From an uncultured Oscillospiraceae bacterium (GTDB lineage Bacteria > Bacillota > Clostridia > Oscillospirales > Acutalibacteraceae): a stretch of DNA of 13,481 bases. Position 1 is the first letter of the stretch, and every line of letters starts with the position of its first letter. Positions 6,730 through 13,481 of the stretch are shown piece by piece. The notes under the pieces are model-generated. The model was given only the letters and a program-made list of their open reading frames with translations. It was not told the origin of the DNA and made no database searches. Position numbers and translations under genes: made by a program. The DNA is taken from assembly GCA_900549675.1 (NCBI GenBank), contig URPG01000024.1:1-13481 (forward strand), in the 5' to 3' direction.

Positions 6730-7367
6730 TTGGATTCCTCGCATAACAGCTCTTTCCAGCCGGATTGAAAGAAAGCCTGAAGCTGCCGGATGTATACATA
6801 GGCTTCCTCTCTTGACAGATTCTTGTGTACCGCCTCAAAAAAACCTTCATAGAGCAGGTGAGAAAGCACTTCCACAAGATGCAGACTGGCCTTGCCGTTT
6901 CGCAGAACAGGATTGTTGGTGGTTTCAATATATTTCAGTGTATACTCAACATCCAAGTTAATGAAGTCCTCCATAAAATTGGCATAGGATGTACCTTCCG
7001 CACAATCAACCAACAACTTGAAAGCATCAAAATGATCGTAAATATGGTCTATGATAGTTTTCTCCATATTCTGATAATAGGTGCGAAAGTCATTGTCAGA
7101 AAATAACTCTTTTTGCTGCTCTACGGGTCGTTGATGATATGCCTCCTGCTCTATTTGATATTGTTTTTTCAAAATGGTGAGAGCGGGTGAGACAAGAGCA
7201 CCAAAGAGCCCTTCTTTGTCACCGTAACGCGTATAAATTGAACGTGGTGTTGTGTCAGCATTACTTGCAATGGTTCGCAAAGAAGCATCTCGGAATCCTT
7301 TTTCAAGAAATTCCTTGCTGGCACATTCCAGTAGTTTTTCAGTAACGCCCTCTATACGATTTGCCAT
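6726..7367 (-). CDS. TetR/AcrR-family transcriptional regulator
   Basis: This is a 213-residue repressor-type protein. The N-terminal helix-turn-helix spans about residues 8-56: EFLEKGFRDASLRTIA, then ADTTPRSIYTRYGDKEGLF, with the recognition helix around TPRSIYTRYG. The remainder (about 60-205) is helical and diverse, as expected for the ligand and dimer domain; no ligand can be predicted. I chose ATG 7367 because GGAGGTG lies nine bases upstream; the frame extends to 7388 without a ribosome site. The gene is divergent from the importer operon. A near-consensus promoter with an almost perfect dyad over its start point sits directly upstream, indicating autorepression. It is translationally coupled to the KTR gene and heads the leftward unit containing the half-transporters. 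Inducer is probably a transported substrate or a related metabolite. Confidence 0.92.
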   Translation of the reverse strand: MANRIEGVTEKLLECASKEFLEKGFRDASLRTIASNADTTPRSIYTRYGDKEGLFGALVSPALTILKKQYQIEQEAYHQRPVEQQKELFSDNDFRTYYQNMEKTIIDHIYDHFDAFKLLVDCAEGTSYANFMEDFINLDVEYTLKYIETTNNPVLRNGKASLHLVEVLSHLLYEGFFEAVHKNLSREEAYVYIRQLQAFFQSGWKELLCEESK

Positions 7368-7392
7368 AATTATACACCTCCACAACACTTAT

Positions 7393-7415
7393 TATTTGCA
7401 ACGCTGTTGCAAATA
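7393..7415. promoter_or_regulatory. Operator 1, TetR-type dyad at the tetR promoter
   Basis: A perfect 10-base inverted repeat, TATTTGCAAC and GTTGCAAATA, is separated by GCT. It abuts the -10 box of the tetR promoter and so covers its start point. It shares the TTTGnAAC-n3-GTTnCAAA pattern with the two sites on the importer side. Confidence 0.8.
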
Positions 7416-7443
7416 GTATAACAAGAGATTTCCTGCTTGTCAA
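7415..7443 (-). promoter_or_regulatory. Promoter of the tetR-KTR(-half-transporter) unit
   Basis: Read on the minus strand, a consensus TTGACA (7443-7438) is followed after 17 bases by TATACT (7420-7415). The leader to the tetR ATG is about 40 bases and begins within operator 1. Confidence 0.8.
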
Positions 7444-7466
7444 CTAAAATAATAATTTTTTACGCA

Positions 7467-7496
7467 TTGACAAAAGAATATGCTTTGTGCTATAAT
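7467..7496 (+). promoter_or_regulatory. Promoter of the Nik-type importer operon
   Basis: A perfect TTGACA (7467-7472) and a perfect TATAAT (7491-7496) are 18 bases apart. Such a strong core promoter implies tight repression, consistent with the dyads directly downstream. Confidence 0.82.
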
Positions 7497-7527
7497 TTGC
7501 AACGGCGTTGTGAAACAGTGTTTCAAA
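7496..7527. promoter_or_regulatory. Operators 2 and 3, overlapping TetR-type dyads at the importer promoter
   Basis: The first site, TTTGCAAC-GGC-GTTGTGAA (centre 7505), repeats the operator 1 half-site. The second, TGAAACA-G-TGTTTCA (7511-7525, centre 7518), read on the minus strand, gives TTTGAAAC-ACT-GTTTCACA. Centres are 13 bases apart, so two dimers could bind on different faces or side by side over the start point of the importer transcript. Confidence 0.7.
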
Positions 7528-7530
7528 TAT

Positions 7531-7586
7531 GCTTGTCTATTAGGCAAGCTTTAATTTATCATTTTAAGTTAGCTTAGTCTAACTTA
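7531..7586 (+). promoter_or_regulatory. Leader hairpins before the first importer permease
   Basis: Two small stems lie in the roughly 100-base leader: GCTTG with CAAGC (7531-7550 region), followed by TTTAATTT, and TAAGTTAG with CTAACTTA (7565-7572 with 7579-7586), which ends just before the Shine-Dalgarno AGGGAGG. They may tune translation or mRNA stability; I see no known riboswitch consensus. Confidence 0.35.
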
Positions 7587-7601
7587 GAGGGAGGTTGAAG
7601 A

Positions 7602-8552
7602 ATGAGCGTCGGCACCCGGCGGTTTGCGCTGAAAAAAGTACTGGAATTGTTTTTGACACTTTTTATAGTAACAATTATTTCGTTTGTTCTAATGCGTGTT
7701 GCGCCTATCGGCCCTGCCGAAGCGTACGCCCGCAGAGGAACAATTACCGATCCTGTGAAAATTGCGCAAATCAAGGAGGATATGGGATTGACCCGTCCGC
7801 TTTTTGAGCAGTACATAGATTGGGTTAAAGATGTAATGAAACTGGATTTCGGAAAATCGTATGTAAGCAGCAGGAGTGTGTTCACCGATGTAACAACGGC
7901 ATTGGCAGTTACCGCTATTATAACGGTTATTTCAGCAGTGATTCAAGCCGCAGGCGTGTTGCTAATCGGATGTTTGTGTTACTGGTCAAAAGGAAGATGG
8001 TTTGAATCGCTGATTGATTTACTCTGTATTGTAGGTATATCCATTCCTGCTTTTTTCCTTGCTACTACCTTTATTGATGTTTTTGCCGTCAAATACAGCG
8101 TAATCTCCGTTGCAGGCAATACAGGAGTGATGCGGTATCTGCCGGCGGCAATTTGTCTTTCTGTTAGCGGCATCGCCTTCTTCGGACAGCTTTTGGCTAA
8201 CAATATGCAAAAAAGCATGGAAAGTGACAGTGCATTCTATGCCAGATGTCGGGGGCTTACGGAGCGGCGCATTATGTTTCATCATGCTCTCCCGCAAGCG
8301 GTTGTCGGTATAATGCCCAATTTTATGCAAATGATTGGTCTATGTATGGCTGGTGCAACAATTGTAGAGAATATATTTTCCTTGCCGGGATTAGGCTATC
8401 GTGTTGTCCAGAGTGTCCTCCAGCGGGATGCACCGATGATACACGCCACTATTCTATTTCTCGCTTTTGCCTTGGTGATTTGCAACATTATTTCAGATAT
8501 ACTGCAACGGGCTTTGCAGGGCGGCAGTGCAATGAAGGAGGGAGAGAAGTAA
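7602..8552 (+). CDS. Nickel/peptide/opine ABC importer permease, NikB/DppB-like
   Basis: This 316-residue inner-membrane permease is of the DppB/NikB class. The N-terminal helix (about 13-34) is followed by a long extracellular region typical of the family (GLTRPLFEQYIDWV, about 62-75), then about five helices. The cytoplasmic coupling loop is at ARCRGLTERRIMFHHALPQA (about 214-233), where it contacts an ATPase, and ENIFSLPGLG (about 256-265) near the end is a hallmark. It forms the transmembrane channel with the next gene product. The start is fixed by AGGGAGG seven bases upstream. It is first in an operon of five genes with overlaps or no spacing: permease, permease, ATPase, ATPase, binding protein. 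Sequence cannot separate nickel, metallophore and peptide subclasses. Confidence 0.92.
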   Translation: MSVGTRRFALKKVLELFLTLFIVTIISFVLMRVAPIGPAEAYARRGTITDPVKIAQIKEDMGLTRPLFEQYIDWVKDVMKLDFGKSYVSSRSVFTDVTTALAVTAIITVISAVIQAAGVLLIGCLCYWSKGRWFESLIDLLCIVGISIPAFFLATTFIDVFAVKYSVISVAGNTGVMRYLPAAICLSVSGIAFFGQLLANNMQKSMESDSAFYARCRGLTERRIMFHHALPQAVVGIMPNFMQMIGLCMAGATIVENIFSLPGLGYRVVQSVLQRDAPMIHATILFLAFALVICNIISDILQRALQGGSAMKEGEK

Positions 8553-9340
8553 TGGCGATAAGAAAAGTTGCAGGAACAGCCTTAGCAATAATAATCATTT
8601 TGTTCTGTTTTTTCGGATTCCTCTTTATTCCCAATGACCCATACGCCACAAATGTCGCTGCAAAATTTCTTGAACCGGGAGGAGAATTCCCCTTTGGAAC
8701 GGATGAATTGGGCCGATGTGTGTTTTCCCGTATTCTGTGGGCAGGAAAAACTACAATTGGCATCATTCTGCCAAGTGCGGTGATTGTCATGGCTTTAGGC
8801 AGCTTGCTCGGACTTTTGATGGGACAAAGCACCAGCGGAAAAAACGTGCTTATTGACAGCATCCTTAACGCAGTTACAGCCATACCACCCATTGCCTATC
8901 TGGTTATATTTATTGGGATTTGGGGTAACAGTATTCCTACCATGTTAATTGCGTTGACTGCTTCATTGATTCTGCGGCTGATTAAGCTGGTAAAAACACT
9001 TACGGAAATTGAGTTTGGAAAAGCCTATGTCATGTGCGCAATCTCGGCTGGAGCATCTAAGCTGAAAATTTTATTCATGCATATTCTTCCCAACCTTACA
9101 AGAGATATCATCCACTTTATTCTTTTGTCATGTGCAGAAATGATTATGACCATATCTGGCTTTTCACTGATTGGACTGACATTGGGGGAAGAAGTGATTG
9201 ATTGGGGCTATATGCTTTCCTCTGCAAGAAACTATATGGGACTACGCCCAGAACTGCTGCTATACCCAGTAGCGTTTATTTTTCTAACGGCATTTTCTTT
9301 TAACTATTTGGGGAAACAACTGGAAAGGAGGAATTTCTAA
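8552..9340 (+). CDS. Nickel/peptide/opine ABC importer permease, NikC/DppC-like
   Basis: This 262-residue partner permease starts at ATG 8552, overlapping the previous stop as TAATG, with GGAGGGAGAG just upstream; the frame continues far upstream, but only inside the preceding gene. After a first helix (about 7-26) comes the family signature FPFGTDELGRCVFSRILWAG (about 46-65), then further helices. The coupling loop is AISAGASKLKILFMHILPNL (about 163-182). It ends with a hydrophobic segment about 235-252. It pairs with the upstream permease to form the translocation path. It is somewhat shorter than typical DppC proteins (about 280-300), mainly at the N-terminus, close to NikC lengths. Confidence 0.92.
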   Translation: MAIRKVAGTALAIIIILFCFFGFLFIPNDPYATNVAAKFLEPGGEFPFGTDELGRCVFSRILWAGKTTIGIILPSAVIVMALGSLLGLLMGQSTSGKNVLIDSILNAVTAIPPIAYLVIFIGIWGNSIPTMLIALTASLILRLIKLVKTLTEIEFGKAYVMCAISAGASKLKILFMHILPNLTRDIIHFILLSCAEMIMTISGFSLIGLTLGEEVIDWGYMLSSARNYMGLRPELLLYPVAFIFLTAFSFNYLGKQLERRNF

Positions 9341-10132
9341 ATGCTGGAAGTACAAAATCTATCCGTTACAGGCAAGGGAGGGGCGACACTGCTAGAGCGA
9401 ATAACTTTTTCACTTGACTGCGGTTCCTGTGTGGGCTTGACCGGAGCCAGCGGTGCGGGTAAAACGACTTTAATCAAAGCAATTATGGGTGTTTTAGACC
9501 AAACCTGTTCTATTGCTGAAGGTCAGATTATCTTGGATGGAAAGAATCTGAACGAACTTACTTTGACGGCAAGGCGTGAGCTCTGTGGAACTATTATCGG
9601 GTTTATTCCGCAAAATCCTATGACTGCCTTTGATAACCATGCCAGAATCGGCGCACAAATGACGGAAACCTTTCGGGTTCGACTGCGTATATCGAAACAA
9701 GAGGCCAAAACTCTTGCAGAAGAAACACTGCAAAAGGTTAACCTGACGGATACCCGGCGCATCATGAACGCCTATGCAAGCCAGCTATCCGGCGGTATGC
9801 TGCAGCGTGTGACAATGGCGATGCTGTGGGGGCTTCGCCCTCGTTATATACTGGCAGATGAACCGACTTCCGCACTGGACGAGGAAAATCGTAATCTTTT
9901 AATTCGCTTGCTCAAAGCTTATCCGGAAAAAGCGGGAAGTCTTTTTCTATCCCATGACCCTTATGTACTAAAAATGCTTTGCGATGAAGTTATGGTTTTA
10001 GAGAGGGGAAAGCTTATAGAGAAAGCGGAAACTACACAACTTTTTTCTGTTCCGGCTTGTGAGTGGACAAAAAAATTTGTTTCTTATGCCAATCAAGGAG
10101 AAGGAGGACAATGGGTATGGGAAACATCATAG
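9341..10132 (+). CDS. Importer ATPase, NikD/DppD-like
   Basis: This is a 263-residue cytoplasmic ATP-binding subunit. Motifs are Walker A GASGAGKTT (35-43), Q-loop at IPQNPMTAF (89-97), signature LSGGM (149-153), Walker B YILADE (169-174) and H-loop His205. The methionine in the signature is usual for the DppD/NikD branch. It lacks the cysteine-rich C-terminal extension of about 50-60 residues found in the longer DppD/OppD proteins, matching NikD length instead. It starts directly after the upstream stop, with GGAGG nine bases before the ATG. It energises uptake with the next ATPase. Confidence 0.92.
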   Translation: MLEVQNLSVTGKGGATLLERITFSLDCGSCVGLTGASGAGKTTLIKAIMGVLDQTCSIAEGQIILDGKNLNELTLTARRELCGTIIGFIPQNPMTAFDNHARIGAQMTETFRVRLRISKQEAKTLAEETLQKVNLTDTRRIMNAYASQLSGGMLQRVTMAMLWGLRPRYILADEPTSALDEENRNLLIRLLKAYPEKAGSLFLSHDPYVLKMLCDEVMVLERGKLIEKAETTQLFSVPACEWTKKFVSYANQGEGGQWVWETS

Positions 10133-10824
10133 TTGAAGCTGTCAGTAAAACTTATCTGGATGTAAAAGGCGACCCCTTTACTGCCCTGGATAATATATCT
10201 TTTACTTGGAAGCAAGGGGAGAACATTGCTGTGATTGGCGAGAGCGGCTCCGGAAAAAGCACCTTGGCCCGTCTGTTGATTGGTATTGAACATCCCACAA
10301 GCGGCAGCATTCATATTGACGGTCAAGACATAAAACAATGGAATTATCATCGTTGGCGCAGGGAGAGGCGCAATATACAAGCGGTTTTTCAGGATGCGAC
10401 AGGAACGTTGAATCCTGTTTATTCGGTACGGCGCAATGTGGAAGAAGCCCTTTGCAATCTGACTAACCTGAGTAAGGTACAGAGAAGAGAAAGAATTGAG
10501 GAGCTCATGGAACTGACCGGAATGAGCGAGAAGCTTTTTGACGTACCGACCCGACAGCTATCCGGGGGAGAGCAGCGACGCTTATCTTTGCTGCGTGCGC
10601 TTGCAGTTCATCCCAGCTATTTAATTTTGGATGAAGTTACCAGCGGTTTGGATCTTTTATCTGCAGACGCTGTGCTAACCGTATTGGAAAAATATCATAT
10701 TCAACATGGTTGTTCCTATTTATTTATTACCCATGACAAGCAAAATGCTTATCGGTTGGCGCAGCATATTAATGTGATGGAAAAAGGCAAAATTGTAGGA
10801 ATCGGCCACAAGCAGCTACAATGA
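10111..10824 (+). CDS. Importer ATPase, NikE/DppF-like
   Basis: This is a 237-residue second ATPase from the preferred ATG at 10111, six bases or so after AAGGAGG; the start overlaps the upstream gene by 22 bases, indicating coupling. An ATG at 10117 is an alternative, and the frame extends upstream without a ribosome site. Motifs are Walker A GESGSGKST (43-51), Q-loop FQDATGTLNP (93-102), signature LSGGE (150-154), Walker B LILDE (171-175) and H-loop His208. The TLNP sequence after the Q-loop is characteristic of the DppF/NikE branch. It is short at the C-terminus compared with DppF (about 320), in line with NikE-like proteins. It forms the heterodimeric motor with the preceding gene product. 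Confidence 0.92.
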   Translation: MGMGNIIVEAVSKTYLDVKGDPFTALDNISFTWKQGENIAVIGESGSGKSTLARLLIGIEHPTSGSIHIDGQDIKQWNYHRWRRERRNIQAVFQDATGTLNPVYSVRRNVEEALCNLTNLSKVQRRERIEELMELTGMSEKLFDVPTRQLSGGEQRRLSLLRALAVHPSYLILDEVTSGLDLLSADAVLTVLEKYHIQHGCSYLFITHDKQNAYRLAQHINVMEKGKIVGIGHKQLQ

Positions 10825-10852
10825 TCAATCTATAATGAGAGAGGAAAAAAAT

Positions 10853-12483
10853 ATGAAGAAATTTACTGCATTTATTTTATCGATTTGTCTGTGCCTTTCA
10901 CTGGCATCTTGCAGCACTCCTAGTACTACTGCAAGGAAAATACCAGCGAATCTATTGAGGCACAAGTAAAACCGCAAGCCAGTGTAAAAACCCTTACCTT
11001 TGGTATTGCTTCGGAAACCACTATGCTTTCACCTCAAGTTATGGGAAGCGAAAATTTTTGCACGGCAAAAATGGTTTATGAAACGCTGGTAAGCTATAAA
11101 GATGGTGAAATTGTCCCCAATCTTGCGGAAAGCTGGGAGTTTTCTGAGGACGGCACGGTACTGACCTTCCATCTTCGGAAAAATGTTGTATTTCACGACG
11201 GTACCCCCTGTGATGCGGATGCGGTGGTGTATAACTTAAAGCACAAGGCATCCAATCCGGCTTATTACACTTTAAAGGCACTTACCGACATGGAAACCGT
11301 CGAGGCCGCCGATGAGTATACGGTAGTCATTACATATGCGCACCCTTACTTTGCCTATCTGAACGATTTCTGCTGGTCTGATGTAATGCCGATTGCGGCA
11401 AAATCAGTCTTGACCGAAGGAGAGTTCATGAAAACGAACGGCGTTGTTGGTACAGGACCCTACGTTTACGATGAGTATGTAGCCGGACAGTATACCCGCT
11501 TTGTGCGTAATGAAAATTATTGGGGAGATACCAAGCCCTATTATGATGAAATCGTTGTAAAGTATATTCCCGATTCTAGTTCCAGAATACAGGCGCTGAA
11601 AACAGGGGAAGTCGATTTGATCTTTGGGAGCACGTTACTCAGCTATGATGACTATCAGCAGGCGTTAACAATTCCGGGGATTAAAGGTCAAATTGCCGAA
11701 CCTGATACACGCGCCAGAGATATTACCCTCAATGCCGCGCGGCCCAATCTTTCCGATATTCGGGTGCGGCAGGCAATAGCCCATGCTATCAATAAGCAGG
11801 AACTTTCGGACGGCCTTACCTATGGCTATGAGGGGATTGCGGAAATTCCGTTTACACTGGATGCACCCTATGCCGACATTCCATTGAAACAGCACTTTGA
11901 TTTTGACATAGAAAAGGCAAACAATCTGTTGGATGAAGCTGGATGGAAAATGAATGATGCTACCGGGTTTCGTGAAAAGGATGGCAACACCCTGAAGATT
12001 GTGTTCACCATGGACTATTCTTTTGACACCCTGCATGAGTCATTGGCCACTCTTATAAAGAATCAGCTGAAAGTGGTTGGAATTGATATGACGATCCAAG
12101 CACAGGAGGCTATGGATTGGTATGCTGGTTTTATGGCAGGTGATTTTGATATTACCATTTGGCAGCCACAATATGCCTATGCCTCTCCTCATTGCTGGTT
12201 TACACCAATGGACTCCACCACATCGCAGACAGTTTCACTGCAGGCCCTTCCCGATTCAGAGGAATTTTTAAGCAAAATCAAACAATTTACTACCATGGAT
12301 GATCCTGATGAGCTACGGGAAATTTTCACTTATCTTTACAATTATAATTTGGGGAATGTCATTGATATCCCACTGACCTATCAAAAGGATTTGATTGTTT
12401 ATAACAGTGAGAAAATCAGCGGATACACGTTCGTAGAAGAACCTTGCTTTTTAGATGTGCTTGAATTAAAGCCAGTCGAATAA
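10853..12483 (+). CDS. NikA-like substrate-binding lipoprotein, frameshifted after the signal
   Basis: ATG 10853, after GAGAGGA, encodes a lipoprotein signal with lipobox LASC (lipidated Cys20). That frame ends at 10967-10969. The mature protein continues in the -1 frame (open from 10924) to 12483: SVKTLTFGIASETT, then a family-5 binding fold with VYETLVSYKDGEIVPNLAESW, FHLRKNVVFHDGTPCDA, TGPYVYDE, RFVRNENYWGD and VRQAIAHAINKQEL. Overall resemblance to E. coli NikA, including RNENYWG and the terminal IPLTY region, is good. Restoring one base within 10924-10966 would give about 543 residues, normal for the family. As sequenced, the only in-frame ATG (11023) lacks a ribosome site and would make a protein without export signal. 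Ligand could be nickel or cobalt chelates, a metallophore or a peptide. It is last in the operon and followed by a strong terminator. Confidence 0.85.
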
Positions 12484-12588
12484 TTGCTATAACACAAAGC
12501 TTTTTAAGAGCATAATTTATATGTGATTCTATATTCAAGCACTTGACATACTTCCTTACAATTGCAGTTTGTATGTACTCTTCGCATT

Positions 12589-12629
12589 AGCAGAGTGCCA
12601 TCCGTTTTGCGGGCAGCACTCTGCTTTTT
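12589..12629 (+). terminator. Terminator of the importer operon
   Basis: A perfect 10-pair stem, AGCAGAGTGC with GCACTCTGCT (12589-12598, 12616-12625), with an inner CCG/CGG pairing in its loop, is followed by TTTTT. It lies about 105 bases after the binding-protein stop. The interval 12484-12588 shows no gene. Confidence 0.85.
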
Positions 12630-12632
12630 CCT

Positions 12633-12946
12633 TTTATAAGAAATTATATAATTAGAAAATCGGACAGCAAGATTCAAATCATGTAAAATCATCACATCGG
12701 CAACATAAATTCAGTCTGCTAAGGCAATGCCATGTCAATCTACAGCCATTGCTGCTGTCCGCTTGAGAAATTATTTATGACTGTGGTTTTCAGTTTGGTC
12801 AGTTTTGTATTCCAGTGCCCACTGAATGATTTATCTATGCTCCGATTTCAGTTTTTTCAAACCCACGATGCCCATGAACCGCCAGTTCGCCAACTGTCAG
12901 ATTTGCCAAGGCCTGTGAGGATTGCAGCAGGATGACCATTTTTGCA
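12633..12946 (-). pseudogene. Decayed FecE/FepC-type iron-siderophore ABC ATPase
   Basis: Reading the minus strand across frames recovers the order of a siderophore-uptake ATPase. First comes AKMVILLQSSQALANLTVGEL (about 12945-12885), matching the Q-loop and LTVxELV region. Then, in another frame, comes NNFSSGQQQWL, stop, IDMALP, stop, QTEFMLP (about 12775-12700), corresponding to the signature LSGGQ.Q..WIAMALAQ and Walker B entry. Then comes VMILHDLNLAVRFSNYIISYK (about 12699-12635), the H-loop and following helix. At least two frameshifts, several stops and loss of the Walker B-D-loop segment are visible, and the Walker A end is missing. It cannot make a functional protein. FecE/FepC proteins energise uptake of ferric siderophores or heme or B12, so iron acquisition genes once lay here or were carried in. 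The family call rests on motif order from memory. Confidence 0.7.
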
Positions 12947-13105
12947 CCGTTTCTTTGGTTAAGAGATATGTGATATCGTATTCAAAGGATACATAAAGAA
13001 TTCATTGATATATATTAACGACACTCCAGAAATTCTCTCATAAGTTTTTATAATCGATACTGGAATCATGAATTGCACCAAACCATCAAGAGGATTTCCA
13101 CAGGA
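12947..13105. other. Spacer between pseudogene and HD-domain gene
   Basis: AT-rich sequence. A minus-strand frame stays open for about 55 codons downstream of the HD gene stop, but it has no start or motif I recognise. It may hold further eroded sequence. Confidence 0.3.
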
Positions 13106-13109
13106 TATG

Positions 13110-13148
13110 AAACAGGAGTCAACTAGCTTTACTAGAAAACTCCTGTTT
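13110..13148. terminator. Hairpin terminator after the HD-domain gene
   Basis: A 10-pair stem, AAACAGGAGT with ACTCCTGTTT (13110-13119, 13139-13148), contains an inner CTAG/CTAG pairing. It begins at the stop codon of the minus-strand gene; T-rich ends on both sides allow use in either direction. Confidence 0.65.
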
Positions 13149-13481
13149 TAAATATCTTCGGTTTTTAATTTTGGATGAGAAGATAGAGGGAAGTCTCTCA
13201 CCAACTGCTGATTCAAAAAAGAATATGGAGATTTACGTACGAAAAATTCATAAACAGCACAGGCTTTATCAACTAAACAAACAAGAATACTTTCCCGATA
13301 TTTTGGCGGCTTTATGGTTAACGGAAACATATGCTTCAAAATAACATCTCGTTCAACATCAGTAAGTGTTAGTTCTGCTTCAGCATTTTTTAAGGCAATC
13401 GCAGGATGAACAAATCCATGCCATTTTGGCATATTGGGTTCACGCCAATTATATAAAAAATAATCATGAAGTAAACCACCG
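13148..13481 (-). CDS. HD-domain protein (phosphohydrolase-like), 3' part only
   Basis: The frame enters from beyond the right edge and is open throughout. It reads GGLLHDYFLYNW, then KWHGFVHPAIALKNAE, ERDVILKHMFPLT and KYRESILVCLVDKACAVYEFF. The HD pair in LLHD, the later H.F.HP and the HM.PLT followed by D.K.CA are typical of a small bacterial HD-superfamily group, cytoplasmic metal-dependent phosphohydrolases with mostly unknown substrates. Key histidines and aspartates visible here are intact. The first HD-ligand histidine and the start codon lie outside the window; 110 residues are seen. An internal ATG (13432) is not a plausible start because the conserved HD motif precedes it. Confidence 0.82.
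   Translation of the reverse strand, partial: GGLLHDYFLYNWREPNMPKWHGFVHPAIALKNAEAELTLTDVERDVILKHMFPLTIKPPKYRESILVCLVDKACAVYEFFVRKSPYSFLNQQLVRDFPLSSHPKLKTEDI

Noticed and set aside
8246..8551. N-terminal extension of the second permease
   Set aside because: This part of the frame overlaps the first permease out of phase; the ATG at 8552 has a good ribosome site and starts a family-typical N-terminus.
10915..10970. Programmed -1 frameshift joining the lipoprotein signal to the binding domain
   Set aside because: The zero-frame codons GCA AGG AAA ATA give no canonical slippery heptamer, and I see no stimulatory hairpin or upstream Shine-Dalgarno at the right distance. An indel or sequencing error is simpler.
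12504..12695. Minus-strand 63-codon frame as an independent small gene
   Set aside because: Its first 20 residues are the H-loop segment of the decayed ATPase, and the rest runs through the operon terminator hairpin.
12732..12935. Plus-strand 67-codon open frame
   Set aside because: It is antisense to the decayed FecE/FepC-type sequence and has no ribosome site.
1..13481. CRISPR array, phage genes or defence system
   Set aside because: No regularly spaced repeats, no cas-like or phage structural motifs and no nuclease or toxin pair were seen on either strand.

Overview
The window looks like a chromosomal stretch from a gut-type Clostridia member (Lachnospiraceae or Oscillospiraceae-like). 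The reasons are AGGAGG-type ribosome binding sites, moderate-to-low GC, a cysteine-rich KTR protein, a DUF4368-type serine recombinase remnant, and Clostridia-style ABC systems. The genus cannot be fixed from sequence alone.

Layout. (1) Positions 1-1170 are accessory debris. The 3' end of a tRNA is followed by a bidirectional hairpin, the C-terminal stub of a large serine recombinase fused out of frame to the start of a small unrelated ORF, several terminator hairpins, a 13-bp inverted repeat flanking the debris (38-50 and 846-858), and a structured leader that can hide its own Shine-Dalgarno. (2) Positions 1570-2582 hold two stand-alone AT-rich genes: a four-helix membrane protein and a VOC/glyoxalase-fold protein. 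(3) Positions 2930-12483 are the core, a divergent transport locus. Leftward run tetR, a KTR zinc-ribbon gene, and two half-size ABC transporters of the exporter fold (a putative heterodimer). Rightward runs a complete nickel/peptide/opine-type (NikBCDEA-like) ABC importer: two permeases, two ATPases and a lipoprotein binding protein. (4) Positions 12589-13481 hold the operon terminator, a decayed FecE/FepC-type iron-siderophore ATPase not evident from simple ORF calling, and the 3' part of an HD-domain gene running off the window.

How the parts fit. Two near-consensus promoters stand back to back between tetR and the importer. Each is followed directly by dyads of the form TTTGnAAC-n3-GTTnCAAA, one on the tetR side and two overlapping ones on the importer side. 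This predicts that a single TetR represses itself, the KTR gene and probably the half-transporter pair, together with the importer operon. Pairing a Nik/Cnt-type importer with a half-transporter pair (YbtPQ/IrtAB-like or efflux), next to the remains of a siderophore ATPase, suggests a metal-chelate or small-peptide acquisition locus; this is inference. The binding-protein gene carries a one-base frameshift just after its lipoprotein signal. The importer may therefore be inactive in this strain, or the frameshift may be a sequencing error.
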